Of a DNA stretch of 64,000 nucleotides, positions 1 to 8,659 are shown piece after piece. Location of the stretch: positions 62,001-126,000 of the forward strand of contig CALLPI010000010.1 in NCBI GenBank assembly GCA_938015595.1, given 5' to 3'. The position numbers and the translations under genes were made by a program. The notes under the pieces were generated by a model, which was not told the origin of the DNA, searched no databases, and saw nothing but the letters and a program-made list of their open reading frames with translations. Numbering within the stretch: the first letter of the stretch is position 1; each line of letters starts with the position of its first letter. The stretch comes from an uncultured Saprospiraceae bacterium. GTDB lineage: Bacteria > Bacteroidota > Bacteroidia > Chitinophagales > Saprospiraceae.

Positions 1-537
1 TCCGCGCAACTCCAGTAGCGCTACTGCCAGGGCATCGCCCAGCGCCATTTGCGCCGTGGTACTGGCTGTAGGTGCCAGATTATTGGGGTCGGCTTCGCGC
101 GGTACCGGCGTGACCAGTACAAACTCCGACTGACGCCCCAGGTAAGAATCCGGCTGCGACACCATGCCGATGAGGCGATTGCCCCTGCGCTTGATCAAAG
201 GAGCCAAGGCTTTAATCTCTGCTGTTTCACCGCTCTTGGAAATACACAGCGCTATGTCGTCGGGTTGCATCATGCCCAAGTCGCCGTGTATGGCGTCTGC
301 TGCGTGCATAAAAAGCGCCGGGGTACCAGTGGAGTTGAGTGTAGCCACTATTTTCTGCGCTACAATAGCACTTTTGCCTATTCCTGTGACGATAAGCCTA
401 CCCTTAGCTTGATAAATAGCCTGCACCGCGCAGCAGAAGTCTTCGTTCAGTGCTGCGCTCAACTGTTCCAGCGCCTGAATTTCTATACGGAGGGTACGCT
501 GGGCAATTTCCAAAATTCGTGAAGAAGCATCTGTCAT
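1..537 (-). CDS. kdsD: D-arabinose 5-phosphate isomerase, KdsD/KpsF family (5' part only)
   Basis: The 179 residues visible are the N-terminal SIS (sugar isomerase) domain; the gene leaves the window at base 1, so the C-terminal CBS pair expected in a protein of about 320 residues is not seen. The reading frame is open from ATG at 537 to the edge. Family hallmarks visible are the VTGIGKS segment, the STGTPALFMHAADAIHGDLG segment and SKSGETAE. The family converts ribulose 5-phosphate to arabinose 5-phosphate, the first step towards Kdo of the lipopolysaccharide core, in the cytoplasm. It is divergent from recQ across 238 bp. A GutQ-like paralogue is the only real alternative. Confidence 0.9.
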   Translation of the reverse strand, partial: MTDASSRILEIAQRTLRIEIQALEQLSAALNEDFCCAVQAIYQAKGRLIVTGIGKSAIVAQKIVATLNSTGTPALFMHAADAIHGDLGMMQPDDIALCISKSGETAEIKALAPLIKRRGNRLIGMVSQPDSYLGRQSEFVLVTPVPREADPNNLAPTASTTAQMALGDALAVALLELRG

Positions 538-775
538 TTCTACTTATTTTTGCGCTCCTCGGCTTAAAAAACTTAAACAAATTCAGAAAAAAGTCATTTA
601 ACCTGCTGGGCAGAACGCAAATTGTCGTATATTCAAAGCGCGAAACAAAAACCACTCAGGTATGGTCATCTTCCATGCGCGAAGGTCACTGTTTTCCCGA
701 TATGTCTATTACTTGCGCAGTTGTTTTTTCGCCTTACATAATAAGTAGCTGTGCTGTGTCAAAACGAACGAAACC

Positions 776-2977
776 ATGACGCTGACAACCGAACTCACGC
801 TGCATGACGCCTTACAACGCTACTTTGGCTTTGATACCTTCAAAGGCATGCAGGAACAAATCATTCAAAGCCTCCTGGAAGGGGAAGACACCTTTGTGAT
901 TATGCCTACGGGAGGCGGCAAGTCGCTCTGCTATCAACTGCCTGCTCTCATGTTGGATGGCACAGCCATCATCATCTCGCCGCTCATTGCCCTAATGAAA
1001 AACCAAGTGGACTCTATACGTGGCTATAGCCAAAGCGACGACGTAGCTCATTTCCTCAACTCCTCTCTGACCAAGGCCCAGATGAAACTGGTCAAGCAAG
1101 ACATCAGCGATGGCAAGACCAAACTGCTCTTCATTGCGCCCGAAACCCTCACCAAAGACGAAAATATCGAGTTTTTCCAGCAGGTGGACGTCAGCTTCGT
1201 TGCCGTAGATGAAGCGCACTGCATCTCTGAGTGGGGGCATGATTTCCGGCCAGAGTATCGCCGCATCCGTGCCATGCTCGACGCTATCGGCAAAGACATC
1301 CCCATTATTGCCCTGACGGCTACTGCCACGCCCAAGGTACAGTCTGACATTATCAAGAACCTGAATATGAAGAATTACAACACCTTCATATCCTCGTTCA
1401 ACCGCGAAAATCTTTACTACGAAGTACGCCCCAAGGGCAAGCCAGAGCAAACCATGCGCCAGATTGTGCAGGTTATCAAAAGCATGCCTGGCCAATCCGG
1501 TATCATATATGTACAAAGCCGCAAAACGGCCGAAGATATTGCCAAAACCCTGGCAGTCAACGGTATCAAGACCGCTCCCTACCATGCCGGCCTGGACGCC
1601 AAAACCCGTTCTCAAACTCAGGACGACTTCCTTATGGAAGAAATTGACGTTATTGTGGCTACCATTGCCTTTGGCATGGGCATTGATAAGCCGGATGTAC
1701 GCTTCGTCATTCACTACGATATTCCCAAAAGTATCGAGAATTACTACCAGGAAACTGGGCGCGCGGGTCGCGATGGCCTGGAAGGCCGCTGCATTGCCTT
1801 CTATTCTTACAAAGATATTCTTAAACTGGAAAAATTCCTGCGCGACAAGCCCGTAGCAGAGCGCGAAATGGGCGCCCAACTCATGCAAGAAGTCATGGCC
1901 TATGCCGAAACGACTGCCTGCCGCCGCAAATTCCTGCTGCATTACTTTGGCGAAGAGTTTGACGATACCCACTGCCACAATATGTGCGACAACTGCCGCC
2001 ACCCCAAAGAGCGCGTAGAAGTCAAAAAAGAAATGGCTATTGCCCTGCGCTCTGTCAAGGAATTAGACGAAAACTTCGGCATTAAAGCCATCGTGGATTT
2101 CATCATCGGCCATGAAACTAAAGAAATCCTCGACTTCGGCTTCAACAAGAAAGAGCTTTTTGGGGCTGGCAAGGACAAAGACGAAAACTTCTGGGGGTCT
2201 GTATTGCGCCAGGCCATGCTGCATGGGCTCGTCAACAAAGATATTGAAAGCTACGGCTTGCTCAAAATGACCAACAAAGGCCTTTGCTTCATCAAAAAGC
2301 CACATTCCTTCCTCATACCACTCAACCACGACTTCGGCAAGGCGCTGCCCGATAACGACGAACCGGCCGGACGCACCAGCGTACTCGATGAAGGCCTCCT
2401 CAGCATCCTCAAAGACCTGCGCCGCCGCGAAGCCAAGCGCCTCAATGTGCCACCTTACGTCATCTTCCAAGACCCCTCCCTCGAGGATATGGCCATTCAG
2501 TATCCCATCAGCATGGAGGATATGACCAAGATCAGCGGCGTAAGCCTGGGTAAAGCCACCCGATATGCCAAGCCTTTCCTCGAACTCATCCGCAAATATG
2601 TGGAGGAAAACGAAATAGAACGCCCATCGGAGGTAGTAGTAAAGCAAATGGCCAACAAGTCAAGGGTCAAGGTCAGCATCATCCAGCACATAGACCGCAA
2701 GATTGATCTGCCAGACGTAGCCCGCGCCGTAGGCCTCACCATGGATGAACTCATGGACGAACTCGACGCCATTGTAGAATCTGGTACTAAGGTCAACATT
2801 GATTACTATCTGGAAGAGGCTATTGACGAAACTGTCCGCGAGGATATCTTCGACTACTTCATGCAGTCGGAATCTGACGACATCAAAGCCGCCTACAAAG
2901 ACCTGCGCGAAGACGAAGTGACCATGGAGGAAATCCGGCTGGTGCGCATCAAGTTTCTCTCAGAAATGGCCAACTAA
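776..2977 (+). CDS. recQ: ATP-dependent DNA helicase RecQ
   Basis: The product has 733 residues and carries the full RecQ order: a DEAH helicase core with Walker A around residue 49 (PTGGGKS) and DEAH at 145-148, a second helicase lobe with the arginine-finger region YYQETGRAGRDG, a zinc-binding Cys cluster (ACRR...CHNMCDNC), an RQC winged helix, an HRDC domain (PPYVIFQDPSLEDMA) and a C-terminal helix-turn-helix extension of about 110 residues. It unwinds DNA 3'-5' in recombinational repair. The extended tail is usual in Bacteroidota RecQ. Its TAA stop overlaps the stop codon of the convergent PorP/SprF gene. Confidence 0.97.
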   Translation: MTLTTELTLHDALQRYFGFDTFKGMQEQIIQSLLEGEDTFVIMPTGGGKSLCYQLPALMLDGTAIIISPLIALMKNQVDSIRGYSQSDDVAHFLNSSLTKAQMKLVKQDISDGKTKLLFIAPETLTKDENIEFFQQVDVSFVAVDEAHCISEWGHDFRPEYRRIRAMLDAIGKDIPIIALTATATPKVQSDIIKNLNMKNYNTFISSFNRENLYYEVRPKGKPEQTMRQIVQVIKSMPGQSGIIYVQSRKTAEDIAKTLAVNGIKTAPYHAGLDAKTRSQTQDDFLMEEIDVIVATIAFGMGIDKPDVRFVIHYDIPKSIENYYQETGRAGRDGLEGRCIAFYSYKDILKLEKFLRDKPVAEREMGAQLMQEVMAYAETTACRRKFLLHYFGEEFDDTHCHNMCDNCRHPKERVEVKKEMAIALRSVKELDENFGIKAIVDFIIGHETKEILDFGFNKKELFGAGKDKDENFWGSVLRQAMLHGLVNKDIESYGLLKMTNKGLCFIKKPHSFLIPLNHDFGKALPDNDEPAGRTSVLDEGLLSILKDLRRREAKRLNVPPYVIFQDPSLEDMAIQYPISMEDMTKISGVSLGKATRYAKPFLELIRKYVEENEIERPSEVVVKQMANKSRVKVSIIQHIDRKIDLPDVARAVGLTMDELMDELDAIVESGTKVNIDYYLEEAIDETVREDIFDYFMQSESDDIKAAYKDLREDEVTMEEIRLVRIKFLSEMAN

Positions 2978-4041
2978 AACCTAGGACAAAGCACCGTTTC
3001 GTTCTGGAAAGCGCCCAGGTAAGCCAGCGATATCTCAAACGCACCGGTGCGACGGCCTGCTGTAGTCCAGTAGCTAAGCGTTGCGTCGTAGCTAAAGCCA
3101 AGGAGGAAGCTCTGAAACTCTAACCCCAGCATGCCTATGGCTGCATCCATGCGCAAGGGGCGTTCTGTATCCTTACCCATTCTGCTCCAGGCCCCCAAGT
3201 GCAAGGCAGTACCGGAAACATCACTGATGAGAAAGCGCACATTGGAGCCAGCATTGATGGCTTGGTATGGCCCCTGCAGGTAGCCCAGCGCACGAGGCCA
3301 TACCTGCACGCGCTCGCCTAGAGGTATTTTCAAACTGGTATGAGCTACATACTTGCGGTAAAGTCGGTTGTCAGTTTCGCTGAAGGGATTTTCTTCAAAC
3401 TGGTAAAAACTAAGCTGCGGCTCCACTAAGTGGTACATAGCGGCTCCGACATAAAAGCCCAAGCTGCGATCAGGTGCGTAGGTGTAGTTTAGCCCTATGG
3501 CCAAGTCGCTAAAAGCGAAGTTATTCTGGGGCAGCGTTTCTCGGCCAGGCAGGGTGTAGCCGTTGGTTCCATTAAACTCATCATTGAAATTCAGGTGCTC
3601 ATAGTTGAGGTTGCGCTGGTTGAGCCCCCATTGCACGCCAAGGGTAAGAAACTCGTTTTTCCGATAATTCAATGATTTGTGAAAAGCCCCCACTAGGTTG
3701 ATCTGACTTTGGTAAAAACCTACCTCAGGCACTCTGTCATTATAAAACAGCACGCCAACGCCCACGTGATCTTTGAGCAACTTCCTTTTGATGCGAATCT
3801 TACTGCGATAGTCTATGGCTGCCGAGTAGGTTACATAAGGATTGACCAGCGCACTGCGCCATTGGTCGCGGTAAATGGCCGAAAGCCGATACGTGCCGTT
3901 GAATGCTCCGGCCAATGCAGGGTTGAGCGTGAGCGGAGAAGCATAAAACTGGGTAAAGTGCTGATCCTGAGCCTTCAGTAAAACCACCGCCAGCAGCAAG
4001 CCTGCAACGGCAGCGGTAGAGACAATCTTTGGTGAGTACAT
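2974..4041 (-). CDS. PorP/SprF family type IX secretion system membrane protein
   Basis: The 355-residue protein starts with a signal peptide ending ...VVLLKAQ, followed by the family signature DQHFTQFYASPLTLNPALAG and IYRDQW near residue 50, then amphipathic strands typical of a small outer membrane barrel. PorP/SprF proteins sit in the outer membrane and work with the T9SS or its substrates. I chose ATG 4041 because it opens directly on the signal peptide; the open frame extends 32 codons further without merit. No PorK/L/M/N neighbours are present, so it is probably a stand-alone, substrate-linked paralogue. Its stop codon overlaps that of recQ. Confidence 0.9.
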   Translation of the reverse strand: MYSPKIVSTAAVAGLLLAVVLLKAQDQHFTQFYASPLTLNPALAGAFNGTYRLSAIYRDQWRSALVNPYVTYSAAIDYRSKIRIKRKLLKDHVGVGVLFYNDRVPEVGFYQSQINLVGAFHKSLNYRKNEFLTLGVQWGLNQRNLNYEHLNFNDEFNGTNGYTLPGRETLPQNNFAFSDLAIGLNYTYAPDRSLGFYVGAAMYHLVEPQLSFYQFEENPFSETDNRLYRKYVAHTSLKIPLGERVQVWPRALGYLQGPYQAINAGSNVRFLISDVSGTALHLGAWSRMGKDTERPLRMDAAIGMLGLEFQSFLLGFSYDATLSYWTTAGRRTGAFEISLAYLGAFQNETVLCPRF

Positions 4042-4100
4042 CACAGCCAAAATGAATGATGGAATAAACCCCAAAGGAACGGAGAATCTGGAAAACTTAG

Positions 4101-4108
4101 TATCTTTG
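4101..4108 (+). promoter_or_regulatory. -7 box (TATCTTTG) for the C40 operon
   Basis: A perfect TAnnTTTG element lies 43 nt before the ATG of the NlpC/P60 gene at 4152. No clear -33 TTG is seen at the usual spacing. Confidence 0.6.
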
Positions 4109-4151
4109 ATGCCAAAGGTAACCAAACAGCAGACCACAACCTGCTTCAGGT

Positions 4152-5021
4152 ATGAATGCTTACGCCGTCTGTCCGCTCAACATCATCCCTGTGCGCTCGC
4201 ATCCCTCACAGCGCAGCGAAATGATTTCGCAGTTGCTGTTTGGCGAACTGGCCGAAGTCATGGAGGTCAAAGGACAGGCTTGGTCGCGTATACGCTGTGA
4301 GTGGGACAATACTGTAGGCTGGGCAACCTCCAACCAATTGATGCCCATCACGCCGGCTGAATACGAATCCTATCAGCAGTCCTTTGCCTTGAGCCTAGAG
4401 CTGTTCCAGGCTGTCACCGCTTCTGACCACTTTTTGCCAGTAGCCATGGGTGCTCGCTTCCCCAGCTTTGATGGCATTCGCTTTTGCCTGGGCGAACGAG
4501 ATTATACCTTTTCTGGGCAGGTCATTTTTCCTGGGCCGGAGGTGCAAACCCGCGATATGGCGGTAAAACTGGCGCGCCGGTTTCTACACGCGCCTTTTCT
4601 TTGGGGTGGCCGCTCTCCGCTGGGCGTTGACGGCGCAGGCCTGGTGCAGGCCGTGTTCCGATTGTGCGGCGTGAGATTGCCTCGCCATACAGAACAGCAA
4701 GTCTTTGAAGGCGACGTCGTGGACTTTATTGAGCAAGCACAACCAGGAGACATTGCTTTTTTTGAAAATAATTTTGGCAGAGTGTTTCACGCTGGCATCT
4801 TGCTCAATGACAATCAAATTATCCACGCCTTTGGCAAGGTACGCATCGATGTGTTAGACCACTATGGCATTTACGACCTGGAGCGCCGTAAGTATTCTCA
4901 TCGTCTGCGTGTCATCAAGTCCCTGCTTCCAAGCTCCAATCTGCCTAAAGCTGCCAGCGATGCAGAAAAAACAGCATCCAGCACCTCCCAAATAGCTCTG
5001 TTTGAACAAATGAACTTTTGA
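4152..5021 (+). CDS. NlpC/P60 (C40) family protein lacking the catalytic cysteine
   Basis: The 289-residue protein has an N-terminal SH3-like part (residues about 5-65, opening CPLNIIPVRSHPS as in Bacteroidota C40 peptidases) and an NlpC/P60 domain at about 138-260. The usual DCSG nucleophile motif reads D160-G161-A162-G163 here, so the catalytic cysteine is glycine, while both histidines (VFHAG, H213; IIHAFGK, H225) are kept. There is no signal peptide, as in the family members I know. It may be a non-catalytic peptidoglycan or peptide binder. It starts an operon with the M28 peptidase (14 nt downstream) and the DUF4340 protein. Confidence 0.85.
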   Translation: MNAYAVCPLNIIPVRSHPSQRSEMISQLLFGELAEVMEVKGQAWSRIRCEWDNTVGWATSNQLMPITPAEYESYQQSFALSLELFQAVTASDHFLPVAMGARFPSFDGIRFCLGERDYTFSGQVIFPGPEVQTRDMAVKLARRFLHAPFLWGGRSPLGVDGAGLVQAVFRLCGVRLPRHTEQQVFEGDVVDFIEQAQPGDIAFFENNFGRVFHAGILLNDNQIIHAFGKVRIDVLDHYGIYDLERRKYSHRLRVIKSLLPSSNLPKAASDAEKTASSTSQIALFEQMNF

Positions 5022-5035
5022 TAATTCAACTCGAT

Positions 5036-6535
5036 ATGCAGCGACTCTTTCTCCTGCTACTGCTTTGCCTGGTAACCTCCAGCGCTAAGACCCAAGCCCC
5101 AGAGAGCCACATTCCGCTTTACGAAACTACCGCACACATAAACTTCCTGGCTTCGGACGAACTCCAAGGCCGCCGTACCGGAGCGCCAGGCAATTTCGTA
5201 GCTGCGCGCTACATCGCCGAGCAGTTCAGGGCGTACGGCGTACAACCCCTGCCCAACGCCCAGGACTTCTTCCAGCTTTGGCCGCTGGAAAGCGTAGTAC
5301 CTCCCAGCGGAGCCGTACTCACAGTGGGTAAGCAGGCTTATGAGTACCGTAAAGACTTTATCCTGCTCAGCGGCAAAGCCCTGCAGTTTAAAGGCAATGC
5401 CGTGTTTGCCGGACACGGCTGGGTAGATGCTACCAGCGGCCACGACGACTATAAAGGCCTCGACGTCAAAGGTAAAGTCGTATTTGCGGCTTCTGGCTTA
5501 CCTGACGACAACAATCTAATGACGGCCTTCAACAGCGCTTCTACTAAACAAAAACTAGCTGAAGAACGCGGTGCCGTAGCGCTCATTGAACTCTACCGAT
5601 TGGGGTTCCCCTGGCCTTTCGCACTCCAGTTCTTTGGGCGTCCTTCCCATCGCATAGGAGAAGAGAACCCCCAATCTACAGGCAACCTCCCCTATGGCTG
5701 GCTGAAAGAAAAAGGCAACGACCCCATAGCCGCGCTGGTCAAAGGCACCGCGCAAAAAGTAATACTCAGCAGCTCGGGCGGCTCTCACTCTACTCAGCTC
5801 GTAACCAATGTTGTAGGTGTCATTGAAGGCACCGACCCTGTGCTCAAAAATGAATACGTGCTGCTCAGCGCCCACTTCGATCACGTAGGCACAGGCCAGG
5901 ATGGCGGCGGCGCTTTTACTGCTGAAGATAGCATTTTTAATGGCGCACGTGACAACGCCTTCGGCACAACAGCTCTACTGGCGGCGGCGCGTGTATTGGC
6001 TCAAAATCCCCCCAAGCGATCTGTCATACTGCTGGCCTGCAATGGCGAAGAAATGGGCTTGCTGGGCAGCAAGTACTATGCCGATCACCCTTTAGTACCG
6101 CTCCAACAAACCATCTTTAACCTAAACGCGGACGGTGCAGGCTACAACGATACTGAACATGTGTCGGTGGTAGGATTCGGACGTACTGGTACAGATGAGC
6201 TCCTCATTCAGGCTGCCGAGGACTTTGGGCTGAAAATTCTCCCCAATCCAATGCCGGAGCAAAACCTATACGATCGCTCTGACAATGCTTCTTTCGCTGC
6301 CAAGGGTGTGCCCAGTGTGTGCATCAGCCCGGGCATTACCGCCTTCGACCAGCAACTCATGCGTTATTATCACCAGACTGCCGACCACGCTGACTCGATA
6401 GACATGGCCTACTTGCACAAGTATTGCCAGACCTTCGCCCGCATGGCCAGGCTCCTGGCCGATAGCCCCCAACTGCCTACCTGGAAAGCAGGCGACAAGT
6501 ACGAAAAAGCCGGAAAAGCACTGTACTCAAAATAA
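5036..6535 (+). CDS. Exported M28 family zinc peptidase
   Basis: The product has 499 residues and a signal peptide (residues 1 to about 20, leucine-rich, ending AKTQA). The M28 metal ligands are recognisable: AHFDH, GARDN, NGEEMGLLGS, LNADG and YYHQTAD. A PA-like insert lies between the N-terminal part and the zinc core. It should be a secreted or periplasmic aminopeptidase releasing N-terminal residues from peptides. An upstream TTG at 5018 overlaps the previous gene, but ATG 5036 begins exactly at the signal peptide and is preferred. It is the second gene of the C40-M28-DUF4340 operon. Confidence 0.92.
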   Translation: MQRLFLLLLLCLVTSSAKTQAPESHIPLYETTAHINFLASDELQGRRTGAPGNFVAARYIAEQFRAYGVQPLPNAQDFFQLWPLESVVPPSGAVLTVGKQAYEYRKDFILLSGKALQFKGNAVFAGHGWVDATSGHDDYKGLDVKGKVVFAASGLPDDNNLMTAFNSASTKQKLAEERGAVALIELYRLGFPWPFALQFFGRPSHRIGEENPQSTGNLPYGWLKEKGNDPIAALVKGTAQKVILSSSGGSHSTQLVTNVVGVIEGTDPVLKNEYVLLSAHFDHVGTGQDGGGAFTAEDSIFNGARDNAFGTTALLAAARVLAQNPPKRSVILLACNGEEMGLLGSKYYADHPLVPLQQTIFNLNADGAGYNDTEHVSVVGFGRTGTDELLIQAAEDFGLKILPNPMPEQNLYDRSDNASFAAKGVPSVCISPGITAFDQQLMRYYHQTADHADSIDMAYLHKYCQTFARMARLLADSPQLPTWKAGDKYEKAGKALYSK

Positions 6536-6541
6536 ACGCGC

Positions 6542-7480
6542 ATGAAGAACAAGCACCTGGTGCTCATTTTTGCAATACTAGCGGTAGCTGTTTATTTTTC
6601 CCGCACACAATTTGGCACCAACCGCGAACGCACCTTCCAGAAAGTGCTTGTCCAGGTGGACAGCACCTCACTTACCCAGGTGATTTTTTTTCCGCCTGGC
6701 GAACCAGAGTTCAGCCTCACCAAAGTCAACGACCAGTGGATACTATCTGATGGCATGCGCAGCGTACCCGCCGATCCGCTCAAAGTATCAAATCTGCTGC
6801 GAGCAATACAGAGTATTGAAACCCGACAAATTGCCACTCGCAAAAAAGAAAACTGGGCAGACTACGCCGTGGATGCGCAAGCCGGCTTCCGGGTAAAACT
6901 CTACAAAGGCAATAAACTCTGGTACGACCTAGTGCTAGGGCGCGAAGATTTTGACCCCATGAGCCAGTCTGTAGTAGCTTTCATGCGCCTGGCCGACGAA
7001 GCTACCGTTTTTGTAGTGGACGGCTATGTGACAGTGCAGACTGGGCGTAGCTTTGACAGCTACCGCAACCTCCAACTCTTTAAAATGAAACGCGAGATGG
7101 AGGTTACCGCCTTCAGTTGGTCGCTGCCGGATACTACCATGGACTTCAGGCGCACGCCCCAAGGCTGGTACCTGGGGCAAACCGCACTGGATTCCATGCA
7201 GGTAGAAAACTACCTAAATCTCTTTCGCAATGTATCGGCAGAAAGCTATGCCGACGACTTTGACGAACTGACCGCCGATCGCTATCCGCGGCGCGTGCTT
7301 ACCCTCAAAGGCAAAAACATAACCTCGCCCTTTGTACTCACTTGCTATCAGGATTCCCTGCGCAAGCCGCCTTTCATCTTGCATGCGTCTCAGAACCCAG
7401 GCGCTTTTTTCAGTGCCGACAGCAGCCAGGTGTTCGGGCAGTTTTTCCCGGATTGGAGCACGTTTTTGCCAGTGCGGTGA
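6542..7480 (+). CDS. DUF4340 domain protein
   Basis: A 312-residue protein with one N-terminal membrane segment (residues 5-22) and an extracytoplasmic DUF4340 domain, recognised by the pattern PEFSLTKVNDQWIL ... ADPLKVSNLLRAI ... DLVLGRED. In other bacteria DUF4340 proteins are coded with ABC transporter/gliding-type genes; here the partner genes are peptidases instead. It follows the M28 gene by 6 nt and closes the operon. The biochemical role is unknown. Confidence 0.8.
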   Translation: MKNKHLVLIFAILAVAVYFSRTQFGTNRERTFQKVLVQVDSTSLTQVIFFPPGEPEFSLTKVNDQWILSDGMRSVPADPLKVSNLLRAIQSIETRQIATRKKENWADYAVDAQAGFRVKLYKGNKLWYDLVLGREDFDPMSQSVVAFMRLADEATVFVVDGYVTVQTGRSFDSYRNLQLFKMKREMEVTAFSWSLPDTTMDFRRTPQGWYLGQTALDSMQVENYLNLFRNVSAESYADDFDELTADRYPRRVLTLKGKNITSPFVLTCYQDSLRKPPFILHASQNPGAFFSADSSQVFGQFFPDWSTFLPVR

Positions 7481-7539
7481 GTTTTTTGAGTATGCCCGTC
7501 CACACGAATTTGGCCTTCAGGGCATCCAAACTATCTGCG

Positions 7540-8265
7540 TCAACTATCTGCCACAGCATCCAAGGCATCCAACAATGCGTCCAGTTCCCAGGCTTGCTTT
7601 AACGAGTAGGAACCAATAGCGGTGCGGCACAGGGCCGACAAGTAGGCACCGCTACCCATAGCCTTGCCAAAGTCGTGCACCAACGAGCGAATGTAAGTGC
7701 CCTTGCTGCAAGTAACTTCGAAGTCAATTTCTGGGAGTGCTACGCGGGTCAATGCAAAAGAATAGATACTCACTGGCCTGGATTGCACCCCCACGTATTC
7801 GCCGCGCCTGGCCTTTTTATACAGTGGCTGGCCGTCAACCTTGATAGCAGAAAATACCGGCGGCACTTGCTCAATATCGCCCAGGAATTTTTGCCTGGTT
7901 TGCTCCAACATTTCCTTGGTGATGTGATCGGTGGGGAAGCGTTCTTCCACCTCTGTCTCTGCATCGAAAGAGGCCGTCGTACCGCCCAAAATCATACTAC
8001 CTGTATAGGTTTTGGGCAAGCCCTGGTACTCGGCAATGCGGCGGGTGGCTTTGCCTGTGCAAATAATAAGGAGCCCCGTAGCGAGAGGATCTAAGGTGCC
8101 TGCATGACCAACTTTGATGCGCTTGACATTCGTAATGGCCCGAAGCTTATTGCGCAGTTTGTTGACCACATCAAAGGAGGTCCATTCCTTAGGTTTGTTG
8201 ACTAATAAGACCTCACCAGCAATGAAATTCCATTGCTGTCGGGAGGGTGCTTCTACATCATCCAT
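7540..8265 (-). CDS. truB: tRNA pseudouridine(55) synthase TruB
   Basis: The 241-residue enzyme makes pseudouridine 55 in the T-loop of tRNAs. Visible motifs are GEVLLVNKPKEWTSFDVV near the N-terminus, HAGTLDPLATGLL with the catalytic aspartate, the KTYTGSMILGGTTASFDAETEV segment and CSKGTYIRSLVHDFG. ATG 8265 is chosen because it leaves 4 nt to the upstream gene's stop and gives the usual length; the open frame continues upstream into that gene. It is the second gene of a two-gene unit with the small DNA-binding protein. Confidence 0.95.
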   Translation of the reverse strand: MDDVEAPSRQQWNFIAGEVLLVNKPKEWTSFDVVNKLRNKLRAITNVKRIKVGHAGTLDPLATGLLIICTGKATRRIAEYQGLPKTYTGSMILGGTTASFDAETEVEERFPTDHITKEMLEQTRQKFLGDIEQVPPVFSAIKVDGQPLYKKARRGEYVGVQSRPVSIYSFALTRVALPEIDFEVTCSKGTYIRSLVHDFGKAMGSGAYLSALCRTAIGSYSLKQAWELDALLDALDAVADS

Positions 8266-8269
8266 CGGA

Positions 8270-8533
8270 TCAATTACCAGAAGAACCAGCCTCAGAATGC
8301 TCGATGAGTTGCTTGGCAAGATCCAGGATGGCGGTATCTTCGATGTGAACGATGCCACCATTGGGCCCAGGTTGGATATGAATGCCCGCTATGCCACCAT
8401 CTTCATACTTGGTGGCGCCAAAATAGTTGCGCACGGTTTGCTCGTCAATATTGAGCTTTTCGGCAATGAGTTTTACACTGCCGGTCGGCAGCTTGTGCTT
8501 GATCTCGCGCAATTCGTCGAAAGTGATATACAT
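8270..8533 (-). CDS. Small putative DNA-binding protein (helix-turn-helix)
   Basis: The 87-residue protein contains GSVKLIAEKLNIDEQTVRNYFG at residues about 17-38, which reads as a helix-turn-helix, followed by a glycine-rich strand part (YEDGGIAGIHIQPGPNGGIV). Homologous small proteins are common in Bacteroidota, but their function is not known to me. ATG 8533 fits the conserved opening MYITFDELREIK; an ATG ten codons upstream is possible. It lies 4 nt before truB, so the two are co-transcribed. On the minus strand TACCTTTC with TTG 20 nt upstream is a weak promoter candidate. Confidence 0.8.
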   Translation of the reverse strand: MYITFDELREIKHKLPTGSVKLIAEKLNIDEQTVRNYFGATKYEDGGIAGIHIQPGPNGGIVHIEDTAILDLAKQLIEHSEAGSSGN

Positions 8534-8636
8534 AATTGGAAATGTTTTGTGAAAAGGATTCATTCAATTGGCTGAAAGGTAGGGCTAAGTCTGCAATTGT
8601 GCAAGTGTTGTAATGATATTTTTTGCTGCAACTCTC

Positions 8637-8644
8637 TATATTTG
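8637..8644 (+). promoter_or_regulatory. -7 box (TATATTTG) for the DUF1080-acyltransferase unit
   Basis: A perfect TAnnTTTG match with its last base 15 nt before the ATG at 8660, implying a leader of only about 10 nt. Confidence 0.6.
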
Positions 8645-8659
8645 CCTGCAAAAATACAC

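Noticed and set aside
545-552. TATTTTTG on the plus strand upstream of recQ
   Set aside because: It matches the -7 consensus but lies 223 nt before recQ with nothing between; it may be chance in an A/T-rich gap.
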